From Oscillospiraceae bacterium (GTDB lineage: Bacteria; Bacillota; Clostridia; Oscillospirales; CAG-272), in assembly GCA_015064855.1 (NCBI GenBank), contig SVRK01000008.1, positions 1 to 52,841 of the forward strand: a DNA stretch of 52,841 nt. Direction: 5' to 3'. How positions within the stretch are numbered: position 1 is the stretch's first letter; every line of letters starts with the position of its first letter. The notes beneath the pieces were generated by a model, which ran no database searches, was not told the DNA's origin, and was given only the letters and a program-made list of their open reading frames with translations. Positions 7,960 to 17,426 of the stretch are shown one piece after another. A program made the translations under genes and the position numbers.

Positions 7960-9174
7960 ATGAATTTGATAAATGGCGGAGTTTGTGCTCCAAAGGGATT
8001 TTTAGCAAACGGTATCCATTGTGGTATCCGCAAAAATAAAACTAAAAAGGATTTAGCGCTTATCTATTCCGAAAAGAGAGCTACCTGTGCATCAGTATAT
8101 ACAACAAATAAAGTTAAGGGCGCACCCTTGACTGTAACCAAAAACAATATTGCAGATGGTTATGCACAGGCTGTTATTTGCAATAGTGGCAACGCAAACA
8201 CCTGTAATGCAAACGGTATTGAGATAGCAACCGAAATGTGTAATCTTCTTGGCAAAGAGCTAAATATTAGCGCAAAGGACGTTGTTGTAGCGTCAACAGG
8301 CGTTATCGGTCAACCTCTTGATATTACACCTATAGCTGATGGCATTCCATCACTTGTAAGCGGTCTTGCATATGATAAAAGTCAAGATGCGGCAGAGGGC
8401 ATTATGACCACAGACACAAGATTAAAGGAAATCGCCGTTAGCTTTACTGTTGGGGGCAAGGAGTGTAGAATTGGCGGTATTGCCAAGGGCTCGGGTATGA
8501 TTCACCCCAATATGGCAACTATGCTTGTATTTATTACAACTGACTGTAATATCAGTGCAGAAATGCTTCAAAAGGCGCTTTCAACCGACATTCAAAGCAC
8601 CTTTAATATGGTTAGTGTTGATGGAGACACTTCAACAAACGATATGGTAACAATCCTTGCAAACGGTATGGCAGAAAACACGGAAATCACAAGTGAGGGC
8701 GAGGATTTTAATAGATTTATGTGTGCGCTTAATACAATCACAGTAAATCTTTGCAGAAGAATTGCGGGAGATGGCGAAGGCGCAACCAAGCTTCTTGAAT
8801 GCACAGTTGACGGAGCAAAGGATGAAAAAAATGCAAAAATAATTGCTAAAAGTGTTATTTGTTCATCTCTAGTTAAAAGTGCTATGTTCGGCTCTGATGC
8901 TAACTGGGGACGCGTGCTTTGTGCAATAGGATACAGTGGTGCTGAGGTTGACGTAAATAAAGTATTTGTTTCCTTCGTTTCAAATAAGGGTGAAATCAGC
9001 GTTTGCGAAAATGGCGCAGGAGTTGATTTTTCAGAGGAAAAGGCAAAGGAAATACTTTTAGAGGATGAAATTACAATTAAAATCACACTTGGTGATGGCA
9101 AGGGCAAATCAACCGCTTGGGGATGCGACCTCACCTATGATTATGTAAGAATTAACGGAGATTATAGAACGTAA
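7960..9174 (+). CDS. argJ: Bifunctional ornithine acetyltransferase / N-acetylglutamate synthase
   Basis: It transfers the acetyl group from N-acetylornithine to glutamate, recycling acetyl in the cyclic pathway; bifunctional members also use acetyl-CoA. The 404-residue precursor shows the family self-cleavage site KGSGMIHPNMATML, where Thr187 would become the nucleophile of the beta chain. No argA is present in the cluster and ornithine production starts here, which favours the bifunctional form (inference; the sequence cannot prove it). AAGGAG precedes the ATG at 7960. The stop overlaps the argB start as TAATG. Confidence 0.95.
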   Translation: MNLINGGVCAPKGFLANGIHCGIRKNKTKKDLALIYSEKRATCASVYTTNKVKGAPLTVTKNNIADGYAQAVICNSGNANTCNANGIEIATEMCNLLGKELNISAKDVVVASTGVIGQPLDITPIADGIPSLVSGLAYDKSQDAAEGIMTTDTRLKEIAVSFTVGGKECRIGGIAKGSGMIHPNMATMLVFITTDCNISAEMLQKALSTDIQSTFNMVSVDGDTSTNDMVTILANGMAENTEITSEGEDFNRFMCALNTITVNLCRRIAGDGEGATKLLECTVDGAKDEKNAKIIAKSVICSSLVKSAMFGSDANWGRVLCAIGYSGAEVDVNKVFVSFVSNKGEISVCENGAGVDFSEEKAKEILLEDEITIKITLGDGKGKSTAWGCDLTYDYVRINGDYRT

Positions 9175-10067
9175 TGGAAAATATAGAGCCAATTAAGATT
9201 ACAAATCAGCAAAGAGCTGTAATACTTACACAAGCGCTTCCATATATCAGAAAATACTATGATAAAATAGTAGTAATTAAATATGGCGGAAACGCAATGA
9301 TAAACGAACAGCTTAAAGAGCAGGTAATGGAGGACATAGTTCTTTTACACCTTATCGGCGTTAAGGTTGTTCTCGTTCACGGTGGTGGACCCGAAATTAC
9401 CGAAACACTCAAAAAAATCGGTAAAGAGTCTGTCTTTTGTGAGGGACTTCGTGTAACAGACAAGGAAACTGCGGATGTTGTTCAAATGGTTTTAGCTGGT
9501 AAAATCAATAAATCACTTGTTAATATGCTTGAAATCAATGGTGGTAAATCCATCGGTATTTCAGGTCTTGACGGACATATGATAAAGGCGGAAATGAAGG
9601 ATGAACGCCTTGGCTACGTCGGTAAGATTACCGAGGTTGACGTTACTCCTATTACAGACCTACTGGAAAAGGGATATATCCCTGTTGTATCAACAATCGG
9701 CTGTGATGATGAGGGCAACGTTTATAACATTAATGCTGACACCGCTGCCGCATTTATCGCAGGTAAGATGAATGCCGAAAGACTTATCACTATGACCGAC
9801 ATAGAGGGTATTTTAAGGGATAGAAACGACCCGCACTCAATAATATCAGAGATTGATATTAAGGGCTGTCAAAAGCTCTTTGAAACCGGAATTATAAGCG
9901 GTGGAATGATACCAAAGGTTGAATGTTGCATTGACGCTATCCATATGGGCGTTAAAAAGGTAACAATTCTTGACGGTCGCGTTCCTCACGCATTACTTAT
10001 TGAAACTCTTACAAATGAAGGAGCCGGTACTATGGTAGTTCCGGATATGGATAATGCAGAGCTTTAA
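9174..10067 (+). CDS. argB: Acetylglutamate kinase
   Basis: It phosphorylates N-acetylglutamate, the second step to ornithine. This amino-acid-kinase-fold protein of 297 residues has IKYGGNAM at about residues 34-41 and the glycine-rich LVHGGGPE at about 66-73. It carries an N-terminal extension of about 25 residues before the first strand. The C-terminal part has the pattern GRVPHALLIE...G.GT. Both traits are typical of the arginine-inhibited hexameric kinases rather than the short E. coli type, so this enzyme is probably the feedback point (inference from family knowledge). It overlaps argJ by one base and argD by 14 bases. Confidence 0.96.
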   Translation: MENIEPIKITNQQRAVILTQALPYIRKYYDKIVVIKYGGNAMINEQLKEQVMEDIVLLHLIGVKVVLVHGGGPEITETLKKIGKESVFCEGLRVTDKETADVVQMVLAGKINKSLVNMLEINGGKSIGISGLDGHMIKAEMKDERLGYVGKITEVDVTPITDLLEKGYIPVVSTIGCDDEGNVYNINADTAAAFIAGKMNAERLITMTDIEGILRDRNDPHSIISEIDIKGCQKLFETGIISGGMIPKVECCIDAIHMGVKKVTILDGRVPHALLIETLTNEGAGTMVVPDMDNAEL

Positions 10068-11226
10068 GGAAAAGGACAAACAGTATATTGCCAATACCTA
10101 TGGTAGATTTGATGTCGAAATCGTAAGTGGCAAGGGCTCACTCGTTTACGATATAAACGGACGTGAATATATTGACCTTTCAAGCGGAATTGCCGTTAAT
10201 ACCCTTGGTATGGCAGACGACGCTTGGGCGAATGCGGTATATGAGCAATTAAAGAAATGCCAACACACCTCAAACCTTTATTATAGTGAACCCTGTGTCC
10301 GTCTTGCTGAAATTTTATGCACAAGAACGGGCGCAAAAAAGGTGTTTTTTGGCAACTCGGGCGCTGAAGCAAACGAGTGTGCTATAAAGGTATCTAGACT
10401 TTGGGGCGCACAAAATAAGGGCAGTGAATATTACAATATAATTACTCTAAAAAACAGCTTCCACGGAAGAACTATAACTACGTTGTCAGCAACAGGACAA
10501 GATGTTTTTCACAAGGACTTTACTCCTTTAACCGAGGGCTTTTTATATGGTGAAGCAAATAATCTTGAAAGTATAGAAAAGCTTCTTTTGGAAAATAAAT
10601 GCTGCGCGGTTATGATGGAGCTCGTTCAAGGCGAGGGTGGAGTTTTGGCACTTGACACGGACTTTGTCCTAGGAGTGTCCAAATTGTGTGAAAAACATAA
10701 TACGCTTTTAGTTATTGATGAGGTTCAAACCGGCAATGGCAGAAGTGGTGAGCTGTATGCCTTCCAAGTATATGGTGTAACCCCTGATATTGTATCTACT
10801 GCAAAAGGGCTTGGTGGCGGACTTCCAATAGGCGCTTGTATGATGTTTGATAAAACCGAAAACGTTTTAACCCCATCATCACACGGCTCGACCTTTGGCG
10901 GAAATCCTATTGCTTGTGCATCTGCTGTTCACGTTTTGAATAGAATTGATAATGAGCTTCTTGGTGAAGTTAAGAAAAAATCAAAGTTTATATTTGAAGA
11001 ACTAAACGGTGCTGACGGAATTGTGTCCGTGAGCGGCTTGGGACTTATGATTGGTATAGAAACAGTAGGAGACGTTTCTGTGATATTGAAAAAGTGTATG
11101 GAAAACGGAATACTTCCAATCAAAGCAAAGAATAAAATAAGATTGCTACCGGCTCTTAATATTCCAATGGAGCTTTTGATTAAGTCTATTGAAATAATCA
11201 AAAAAGTAGCTAGCGAAAATAAATGA
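10054..11226 (+). CDS. argD: Acetylornithine aminotransferase
   Basis: This PLP-dependent class-III aminotransferase converts N-acetylglutamate semialdehyde to N-acetylornithine. The 390-residue protein has the cofactor lysine K251 in [14 protein letters not shown], Asp222 in [10 protein letters not shown], and GNSGAEANE at about 100-108 for the PLP phosphate. The start overlaps the end of argB by 14 bases and no clear ribosome binding site is visible, so translation probably relies on coupling to argB. It ends in an ATGA overlap region with argF. Members of this family can also act on succinyl-diaminopimelate; the context favours arginine. Confidence 0.95.
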   Translation: MQSFKEKDKQYIANTYGRFDVEIVSGKGSLVYDINGREYIDLSSGIAVNTLGMADDAWANAVYEQLKKCQHTSNLYYSEPCVRLAEILCTRTGAKKVFFGNSGAEANECAIKVSRLWGAQNKGSEYYNIITLKNSFHGRTITTLSATGQDVFHKDFTPLTEGFLYGEANNLESIEKLLLENKCCAVMMELVQGEGGVLALDTDFVLGVSKLCEKHNTLLVIDEVQTGNGRSGELYAFQVYGVTPDIVSTAKGLGGGLPIGACMMFDKTENVLTPSSHGSTFGGNPIACASAVHVLNRIDNELLGEVKKKSKFIFEELNGADGIVSVSGLGLMIGIETVGDVSVILKKCMENGILPIKAKNKIRLLPALNIPMELLIKSIEIIKKVASENK

Positions 11227-11234
11227 GGTTGATT

Positions 11235-12221
11235 ATGAATTTAAAGGATAGAGATTTTTTAAAGCTTTTAGATTATACACCTGACGAAATAGGTTATCTT
11301 ATTGATTTAGCGATGGAGCTAAAGGCGCAAAAGAAAAACGGAATCCCTCACAAGCATCTTGAGGGCAAAAACATTGCACTTATTTTTGAAAAAACAAGCA
11401 CACGCACAAGATGTAGCTTTGAGGTTGCCGCATACGACCTTGGTATGGGCGTAACTTACCTTGATCCAACAGGCTCACAAATTGGCAAAAAAGAATCAAT
11501 TGCAGATACCGCTCGCGTTCTTTCCTCGATTTATGATGGTATTGAATATCGCGGATATGGTCAAGAAATAGTTGAGGAGTTAGCTAAATATTCAAAGGTT
11601 CCTGTATGGAACGGTCTTACAAATGAATTTCACCCAACACAAATATTAGCCGATTTTATGACCATTAAGGAGCACTTTGGCAAATTAAAGGGAATAAAGC
11701 TCGTTTATATGGGCGACGCTCGTTATAATATGGGCAACTCACTTATGGTTGGCGCAGCAAAAATGGGACTTGACTTTGTTGCTTGCGCGCCGAAAAAATA
11801 TTTCCCAGAGGCTGAATTAGTGGCAAAATGCCAAGAAATTGCCAAGGAAACAGGAGCAACAATCACACTTGAAGAATGTCCTGAAAAGGCGGTTAAAAAC
11901 GCTGATGTTATCTATACAGACGTTTGGGTTTCAATGGGTGAGCCAACAGAGGTTTGGCAAGAAAGAATTAATGACCTCTCAGCTTATCAGGTCAACAAAG
12001 AGCTTATGCAAAACGCAAAGGACACAGCTGTGTTTATGCATTGCTTACCGGCCTTCCACGATATGAAAACTGTAATCGGTAAGGAAATGGGTGAAAAGTT
12101 TGGTCGTAGCGAAATGGAGGTTACCGATGAGGTGTTTGAAAGTGAGCAATCGATAGTTTTCCAAGAGGCGGAAAACAGAATGCACACAATAAAAGCAGTT
12201 ATTTTAGCAACGTTGAAATAA
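11235..12221 (+). CDS. argF: Ornithine carbamoyltransferase
   Basis: It makes citrulline from ornithine and carbamoyl phosphate. The carbamoyl-phosphate motif [11 protein letters not shown] at about residues 53-63 and the ornithine-site motif HCLPAFHD near residue 270 are intact. The ATG at 11235 is preferred (328 residues, start [16 protein letters not shown], as in relatives) because TGAGG lies six bases upstream; an in-frame ATG at 11223 overlaps the argD stop. It is the last gene of the operon and is followed by a terminator. Nothing like an arginine deiminase or carbamate kinase is nearby, so a biosynthetic role is favoured. No carAB is present in the window. Confidence 0.95.
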   Translation: MNLKDRDFLKLLDYTPDEIGYLIDLAMELKAQKKNGIPHKHLEGKNIALIFEKTSTRTRCSFEVAAYDLGMGVTYLDPTGSQIGKKESIADTARVLSSIYDGIEYRGYGQEIVEELAKYSKVPVWNGLTNEFHPTQILADFMTIKEHFGKLKGIKLVYMGDARYNMGNSLMVGAAKMGLDFVACAPKKYFPEAELVAKCQEIAKETGATITLEECPEKAVKNADVIYTDVWVSMGEPTEVWQERINDLSAYQVNKELMQNAKDTAVFMHCLPAFHDMKTVIGKEMGEKFGRSEMEVTDEVFESEQSIVFQEAENRMHTIKAVILATLK

Positions 12222-12255
12222 TAATTGAAGTAATTACCATTTATTAAGAGAAGAG

Positions 12256-12300
12256 AAAAGAGAACATTACGTTTACCCGTTTTGTTCTCTCTTTTTATTT
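12256..12300 (+). terminator. Terminator of the arginine operon
   Basis: AAAAGAGAAC at 12256-12265 pairs with GTTCTCTCTTTT from 12284, followed by T-rich sequence, about 35 bases after the argF stop. Arms and part of the loop resemble the hairpin at 15651-15693. Confidence 0.8.
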
Positions 12301-12383
12301 TTAATGAGTTACTAATTCTGATAAATTGTAAAAGCACAATACCTCTTTTTAAATGTGTAATCACGACTTCTATTAGATTTTTA

Positions 12384-12412
12384 TTGATTTAAATAATATA
12401 CTATGCTATAAT
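12384..12412 (+). promoter_or_regulatory. Promoter of the ABC transporter gene
   Basis: TTGATT (12384-12389) and TATAAT (12407-12412) are 17 bases apart, with AAAGGGAG and the ATG at 12445 about 30 bases downstream. Confidence 0.75.
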
Positions 12413-12444
12413 TATTATATATAATATACAAAAGGGAGATTAAA

Positions 12445-15400
12445 ATGTTAGAGGTTGTAAATTTAAGTAAAATTTATAAATCTAAAGGTGGCGCAGAGGT
12501 TAAGGCGCTTGATAATGTTTCCATTCGCTTCCCTGAAAGGGGTATGGTATTTTTACTTGGTAAAAGTGGTAGTGGTAAGTCAACGCTCCTTAATGTTTGT
12601 GGTGGCCTTGATGCACCGACAAGTGGTGAAATTCTTGTTAAGGGAAGGTCGAGTAAAAACTTTTCACAAGGAGATTTTGATAGTTATCGAAATACCTTTA
12701 TTGGCTTTGTATTTCAGGAGTACAATATTCTTAATGAGTTTTCGGTTGAGGATAATATAGCACTTGCTCTTGAGCTTCAAGGTAAGCCAAAAAGCCAAAA
12801 GGCAATAAACGAATTACTTGAGCAGGTTGACCTTGTCGGCCTATCCAAGCGCAAGCCAAATACTCTTTCAGGTGGTCAAAAGCAAAGAATAGCTATTGCA
12901 AGAGCGCTTATAAAATCACCTGAAATCATTATGGCAGATGAGCCGACAGGAGCACTTGATTCTTCAACTGGTAAGGCTGTCTTTGAAACGCTTAAAAAGT
13001 TATCAAAGGATAAGCTTGTTTTGGTCGTTTCTCACGATAGGGATTTTGCTGAGCAATACGGCGATAGAATTATTGAGCTTAAGGATGGAAAAATTCTTTC
13101 CGATGTTTCAAAGACAAACATCCAAAAGACAGAGGTTAGTGAAAACGTTTCTATTATCGGTAGCACAATTTGTGTGAAAAAGGGTAGTGCACTTTCGGAT
13201 TCCGAATTTGATACAATTAAAGGTATTCTTCGTAACTCTGACAGCGATATTGTAATCTCAAATGACGAAAAGGATGTAAAAGCCTTCAAGGAAGCAACAA
13301 GAATTAGCGATTCTGGTGAAAAAGAGGTTTTTGCAAGTACTGATGAAGAAAAAATCATAAAGAAGCAATATTCAGCAAATGATAGTAAATTTATAAAGTC
13401 AAGGCTTCCATTAAGACACGCAATTAAAATTGGTACGTCTAGCTTAAAAACAAAGCCGGTTAGACTGTTCTTTACAATTTTGCTTTGTGTTGTTGCCTTT
13501 ACTATGCTTGGGCTTTTGTCAACCATGATGCTTTATGATAGCGACGATACCTTTGTGCAAACGCTTAAGGATTCTGACACTAAATATGTGCGTATGGAGC
13601 AGAGATTTCAATACGATTACTTAACATATAGATACGGAGAGCTCGAATGGTCTGACGTTCAATATCAATCTGGCCCGATTTCGGAAGCTCTTATGAGTGA
13701 GATTAGGGAAAAATATAAAGGAGCCTTTGGAGCTGCATATTTTTCATCGTCCTTTAATGTTAGTGATCGAAGTAAATATTATTCAAACTATATAAAATAC
13801 GCATCCTGTTACGATGAAAGCATTGACGTTAGTATTATTACTGGTCATGCGCCTACCTCGGACAATGAAATTATGATTTCCTCATATATTGCCGATGCTA
13901 TGATAAATTGTAAGCTTCAGGACATAAATGGCGTAAAGGTTGAGGCTGATAGCTACGAAAAGCTTCTTGGAAGCAAATTCGCTATCCATCAGACCGTAGA
14001 AATTGTCGGCGTATTTGATAGCGGAACGATTGACCCTAAATATGATACCTTAAAATCAGGCTCGGGTGATAGCTATTCACTTGAATATGATTTTGACGAA
14101 TACCTTTCAGATGGCATATATCAGCTTGTATTTCTTTCAAAAAACAACCTAGAAACAATTAGTGCGAACAGGGATTATTATATGCCTTCTCTTGACGACG
14201 CGGCAAATTGCGGATATGTCTTTACAAAGAATGGTGACAAGGATGTTAACAATTACGAGATAGAAAACATTGGTGCAAAATATAAGGATATTTCAAAAAT
14301 TGACATTAACGATACTGTATATATTAATGGCAAAAATGGAATTTCTGATAATGAGGTTGTAGTATCTTTCTATACATATGTAAGAACAATATATTCAGAA
14401 TTAGATAAATATACTCAAATGAAGCAAGGTGAGCTTGATATGGAATATCAGAAGCGTGAAAGTGTTATTTCAAGGCTTAACAATTCTGAACCTATAAATG
14501 ACTTATATATCTCCGATTATACATGGTATTGGCAGGAATATAATTCACCATATATAGATGAAGCATCGAAGGCTGAATATGAGAAGTATATACCAACCAA
14601 GGATAACGAGTTTAGCGGTTTGCTTCCTGCGTATCTTGAATTGAAGGAAGCGTATGACAATTACAACAAGGTTGTCCTTGAAAGAGATAAGGTCAATGAA
14701 TATTGGAATGCCTATTACGAGCTCGAAAACGGTTATCTCTATCTAGAGGATGGCACAATCATTCCTCTTACAGATTCGCAAAAGCAAGAACGACTCAACA
14801 AGCTCTACGAGGTTGTATCGCCTCAAAATATCGAAATTTGTATTGCCGTATCTGACAATTCTCTTTGGGAGATTATGGATGGCACAAAAAGGATATTCAC
14901 TGTCGCAGGCTATACAGGGCTTTCACAGCAGTCATATGAAACAAATTTCTATGTTACAAGCGCAACTTGGGCAAGCCTTTGGGATACACAAAAGAACACA
15001 ACTGAGTATTATTCAACCTCAAGTACTAAATTCAAAATCAACCGTAACGACCCATATTCTGTAGCGATTATTCCTTTCGACGGCTCTGATGCTATGGCTA
15101 ATAACCTACTTGATGTTTATAGCAATAAGGATTTTGACGAAAACGATTCGCGCTTGGTTTTAAATGGCTCACTTCTATATGGTCTTGAATTTGCTGACGA
15201 GATGGTTTCAAGCCTTTCAAAGGTGTTCCTTTGGGGTGGAATTATAGTTGCTGTTTTTGCCGCACTATTGCTGTCTAACTTTATTTCAATGTCAATAAAT
15301 AACAAAAAACGTGAAATCGGTATTTTACGCGCAGTAGGGGCAAGAGGAAGCGATGTTTTCAAGATCTTCTTCTCTGAATCCTTCGTTATTACTTTAATAT

Positions 15401-15612
15401 GTATGATTGTTTCCACGGCTCTTAGCATTGTGCTTTGCATAGTTCTAAACAAAAACATTGCACCAACGCTTGGAGCATCAATATTCAATTTTGGCATTCC
15501 TTCATTTGTGATGATTGTTGCAGTTGCACTGATTACTGCGATTGTAGCAACCTTCCTGCCGGTAAGAAAAGCGGCAAGGAAAAAGCCTGTTGAAACAATA
15601 AGAGCTTTATAA
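12445..15612 (+). CDS. ABC transporter, fused ATPase and FtsX-type permease with large ectodomain
   Basis: One 1055-residue chain carries both halves of a MacB/BceAB-type transporter. The ATPase domain (about 1-225) has Walker A GKSGSGKST at 39-47, signature LSGGQ at 141-145 and Walker B IIMADEP at 161-167. A linker of about 100 residues leads to the first membrane helix (about 340-365). An unusually long extracytoplasmic domain of about 550 residues, with a charged coil-like stretch, follows. Three C-terminal helices (about 920-1050) bracket the FtsX motif REIGILRAVGA. Such proteins usually act as mechanotransmitting exporters or resistance/lipoprotein-handling pumps, not importers; the substrate is unknown. 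It has its own promoter and terminator and stands alone, so it likely works as a homodimer. Confidence 0.9.
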   Translation: MLEVVNLSKIYKSKGGAEVKALDNVSIRFPERGMVFLLGKSGSGKSTLLNVCGGLDAPTSGEILVKGRSSKNFSQGDFDSYRNTFIGFVFQEYNILNEFSVEDNIALALELQGKPKSQKAINELLEQVDLVGLSKRKPNTLSGGQKQRIAIARALIKSPEIIMADEPTGALDSSTGKAVFETLKKLSKDKLVLVVSHDRDFAEQYGDRIIELKDGKILSDVSKTNIQKTEVSENVSIIGSTICVKKGSALSDSEFDTIKGILRNSDSDIVISNDEKDVKAFKEATRISDSGEKEVFASTDEEKIIKKQYSANDSKFIKSRLPLRHAIKIGTSSLKTKPVRLFFTILLCVVAFTMLGLLSTMMLYDSDDTFVQTLKDSDTKYVRMEQRFQYDYLTYRYGELEWSDVQYQSGPISEALMSEIREKYKGAFGAAYFSSSFNVSDRSKYYSNYIKYASCYDESIDVSIITGHAPTSDNEIMISSYIADAMINCKLQDINGVKVEADSYEKLLGSKFAIHQTVEIVGVFDSGTIDPKYDTLKSGSGDSYSLEYDFDEYLSDGIYQLVFLSKNNLETISANRDYYMPSLDDAANCGYVFTKNGDKDVNNYEIENIGAKYKDISKIDINDTVYINGKNGISDNEVVVSFYTYVRTIYSELDKYTQMKQGELDMEYQKRESVISRLNNSEPINDLYISDYTWYWQEYNSPYIDEASKAEYEKYIPTKDNEFSGLLPAYLELKEAYDNYNKVVLERDKVNEYWNAYYELENGYLYLEDGTIIPLTDSQKQERLNKLYEVVSPQNIEICIAVSDNSLWEIMDGTKRIFTVAGYTGLSQQSYETNFYVTSATWASLWDTQKNTTEYYSTSSTKFKINRNDPYSVAIIPFDGSDAMANNLLDVYSNKDFDENDSRLVLNGSLLYGLEFADEMVSSLSKVFLWGGIIVAVFAALLLSNFISMSINNKKREIGILRAVGARGSDVFKIFFSESFVITLICMIVSTALSIVLCIVLNKNIAPTLGASIFNFGIPSFVMIVAVALITAIVATFLPVRKAARKKPVETIRAL

Positions 15613-15650
15613 TATAGAAAGTACCAAATATATCTTAACAATATAACAAA

Positions 15651-15698
15651 AAAAGAGAGAACAATTCGGGGTAACCGTTTCGTTCTCTCTTTCTATTT
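15651..15698 (+). terminator. Terminator of the ABC transporter gene
   Basis: A near-perfect stem (AAAAGAGAGAAC at 15651-15662 with GTTCTCTCTTT at 15682-15692) is followed by T-rich sequence. Its arms nearly repeat those of the arginine-operon terminator at 12256-12300, and both loops contain a CCGTTT. The remaining bases up to 15801 show no gene. Confidence 0.8.
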
Positions 15699-15801
15699 GT
15701 GTAAGTATTCAATAAAATACGTGATATTTTGTTTTTTGTTTTGATTCAAAGCAAAAACACTTAAATATATGAACAAGTGAACATAAGATAATTGATTTTT
15801 A

Positions 15802-17037
15802 TCATAGCTTGCGCTTCTTAACACCTTCCCAATATGCTTTTGCCGCTTGCTCTGTTTTGTTTTCTCCAAAGGTGTAGTATTTTGCATTTTTAATATCATT
15901 TGGAAGGTACTGCTGCTCGCACCAATCATTTTGAAATCCGTGTGGGTAAATGTACCCCTTGAAAAGTGGTGCTTCAAGATGCTTAGGAATTGTGTCGCCC
16001 TTTCCTGCCTTTATATCTTCACTTGCTTTGGCTATGGCCTCATATGCAGTATTAGACTTTGGTGCAGTTGCAAGCATAATAGCGCAGTTAGCAAGAGGAA
16101 TTCTAGCCTCAGGAAGTCCCAGCATTTTTGCTGTTTCGCATAGTGAATATGCAATTTGCGCTGCCTGTGGATAAGCGAGACCGATATCCTCGCTCGCAAT
16201 AACAAGTAATCGTCTTATAGGAGAAAGTATATCTCCGCCCTCCAGTAGCTTTGCAAGATAGAAAACGGCAGCATCAGGGTCAGAGCCTCTAATTGATTTT
16301 TGAAGTCCTGACAAAAGATTGTAGTGCACATCTGAATCCTTGTCAAAGAGTCCTGCGGAAATTGATGGAATGAATTCAGAAGCGATTTCCTTTGTTATTT
16401 CGCTTTCGCTCGCAAAATAAGCACCCTCAAAAAGAGTTATCGCGTGACGAACATCACCGTGAGCGCAAGAAGCCAAAAATTCAAGTGCATCATCATTTGC
16501 GGTTTTATTTATTCCGCAATCGTCGTTCAAGACATTAAGTGCTCTCTTTAAAACAGGCACGATTGATTTTGCAGAAACATGCTTGAATTCAAAGACAGAG
16601 CATCTAGAAATCAATGCGTCATAAATATAAAAATATGGGTTTTCCGTTGTAGAAGCAATCAAGGTAACTCGTCCGTCTTCTATATATTCAAGCAAAGCCT
16701 GTTGTTGCTTTTTATTAAAATATTGAATTTCGTCAAGGTATAGTAAAATTCCGTTTCCAGAAAAAATTCCATCACTAGTAGAAATTATTTCCTTAACATC
16801 TGAAAGAGAAGCGGTGGTTGCGTTTAACTTAAACATCTGCATCCCGGAGTTTTTAGCTATGATATTTGCAACGGTAGTTTTTCCAGTGCCGGGAGGACCG
16901 AAAAATATCATATTGGAAATTCTGCCCGAGCCAATCAAACGAGTTATAACACCGCTTGAGGAAATTAGATGCTCTTGTCCTGCAATTTCAGCAAAGGAGC
17001 TTGGTCGTAAGCGCTCGGCTAATGGCGTACTGTTCAT
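15802..17037 (-). CDS. rarA: Replication-associated recombination ATPase RarA/MgsA
   Basis: This AAA+ ATPase of the clamp-loader/RuvB class acts at stalled replication forks. Length (411 residues) fits the family. The N terminus MNSTPLAERLRPSSFAEIAG and the following GQEHL are characteristic. Walker A is GPPGTGKTT at about 48-56, and the Walker B LYLDEIQYF at about 99-107 leads into the sensor region IASTTENPYF. The C-terminal half is the MgsA tetramerisation domain (DPDAAVFYLAKLLEGGD). GGAGG lies six bases before the ATG. It is a single gene, convergent with the ABC transporter and divergent from the gene at 17129. Confidence 0.93.
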   Translation of the reverse strand: MNSTPLAERLRPSSFAEIAGQEHLISSSGVITRLIGSGRISNMIFFGPPGTGKTTVANIIAKNSGMQMFKLNATTASLSDVKEIISTSDGIFSGNGILLYLDEIQYFNKKQQQALLEYIEDGRVTLIASTTENPYFYIYDALISRCSVFEFKHVSAKSIVPVLKRALNVLNDDCGINKTANDDALEFLASCAHGDVRHAITLFEGAYFASESEITKEIASEFIPSISAGLFDKDSDVHYNLLSGLQKSIRGSDPDAAVFYLAKLLEGGDILSPIRRLLVIASEDIGLAYPQAAQIAYSLCETAKMLGLPEARIPLANCAIMLATAPKSNTAYEAIAKASEDIKAGKGDTIPKHLEAPLFKGYIYPHGFQNDWCEQQYLPNDIKNAKYYTFGENKTEQAAKAYWEGVKKRKL

Positions 17038-17064
17038 AATGCCTCCAAAAAATGGTATAGATAT

Positions 17065-17093
17065 AATATATCATAATTAAAGTAAAAAATCAA
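17065..17093 (-). promoter_or_regulatory. Probable promoter of rarA
   Basis: Read on the minus strand, TTGATT (17093-17088) and TATATT (17070-17065) are separated by 17 bases, about 30 bases before the rarA ATG. Confidence 0.55.
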
Positions 17094-17128
17094 TATAATA
17101 TGGCTAAGAAACTAAGGAAGGCGATAAT

Positions 17129-17422
17129 ATGAAAATAGGAATAAAGAATCTTGTATCAAAAAATTTTTTAGGAAAGGAAGAAATAAAAAAACATAAGGAT
17201 TTTATTAAAATAATTCTTTTGTTTTTTGCACTTTGTACAATTTCATTCTTTCTGATTCTTGGGTATAAAGATGCTATAAATATGAAAGAAAATAATAATG
17301 AATATACCCCTGCGTTCAATGATACCTATGTATATGAAATTTTAGAGCTTGATTTACTCGAATATGAGGAAAAAGTGGGGGACGTATCTGAAAATCGAGA
17401 TACAAGAAAAGATAAAAGGTGA
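17129..17422 (+). CDS. Small single-pass membrane protein, upstream partner of the M50 protease
   Basis: Not a recognised family. The 97-residue product has a basic N-terminal segment (residues 1-27), one strong hydrophobic helix (about 28-46) and an acidic tail of about 50 residues, expected outside the membrane. AAGGAAGG lies eight bases before the ATG. It ends four bases before the ATG of the protease gene at 17427, so the two are almost surely co-translated. In the Bacillus SpoIVFA/SpoIVFB pair a membrane partner precedes the site-2 protease; here the position matches, but the LytM-like domain of SpoIVFA is absent. A regulatory or anchoring role for the protease is inference. Confidence 0.65.
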   Translation: MKIGIKNLVSKNFLGKEEIKKHKDFIKIILLFFALCTISFFLILGYKDAINMKENNNEYTPAFNDTYVYEILELDLLEYEEKVGDVSENRDTRKDKR

Positions 17423-17426
17423 AGAA

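Noticed and set aside
8592..9134. 180-codon open frame on the minus strand within argJ
   Set aside because: It lies fully antisense to a clear argJ, has a composition typical of a reverse-frame shadow, and shows no ribosome binding site or known motif.
15117..15641. 174-codon open frame antisense to the ABC transporter permease helices
   Set aside because: It mirrors conserved membrane helices of the real gene and has no independent support.
17349..17426. 26-residue N-terminal extension of the M50 protease
   Set aside because: It overlaps the upstream 97-residue gene in another frame and lacks a ribosome binding site; AAAAGGTG stands before the ATG at 17427.
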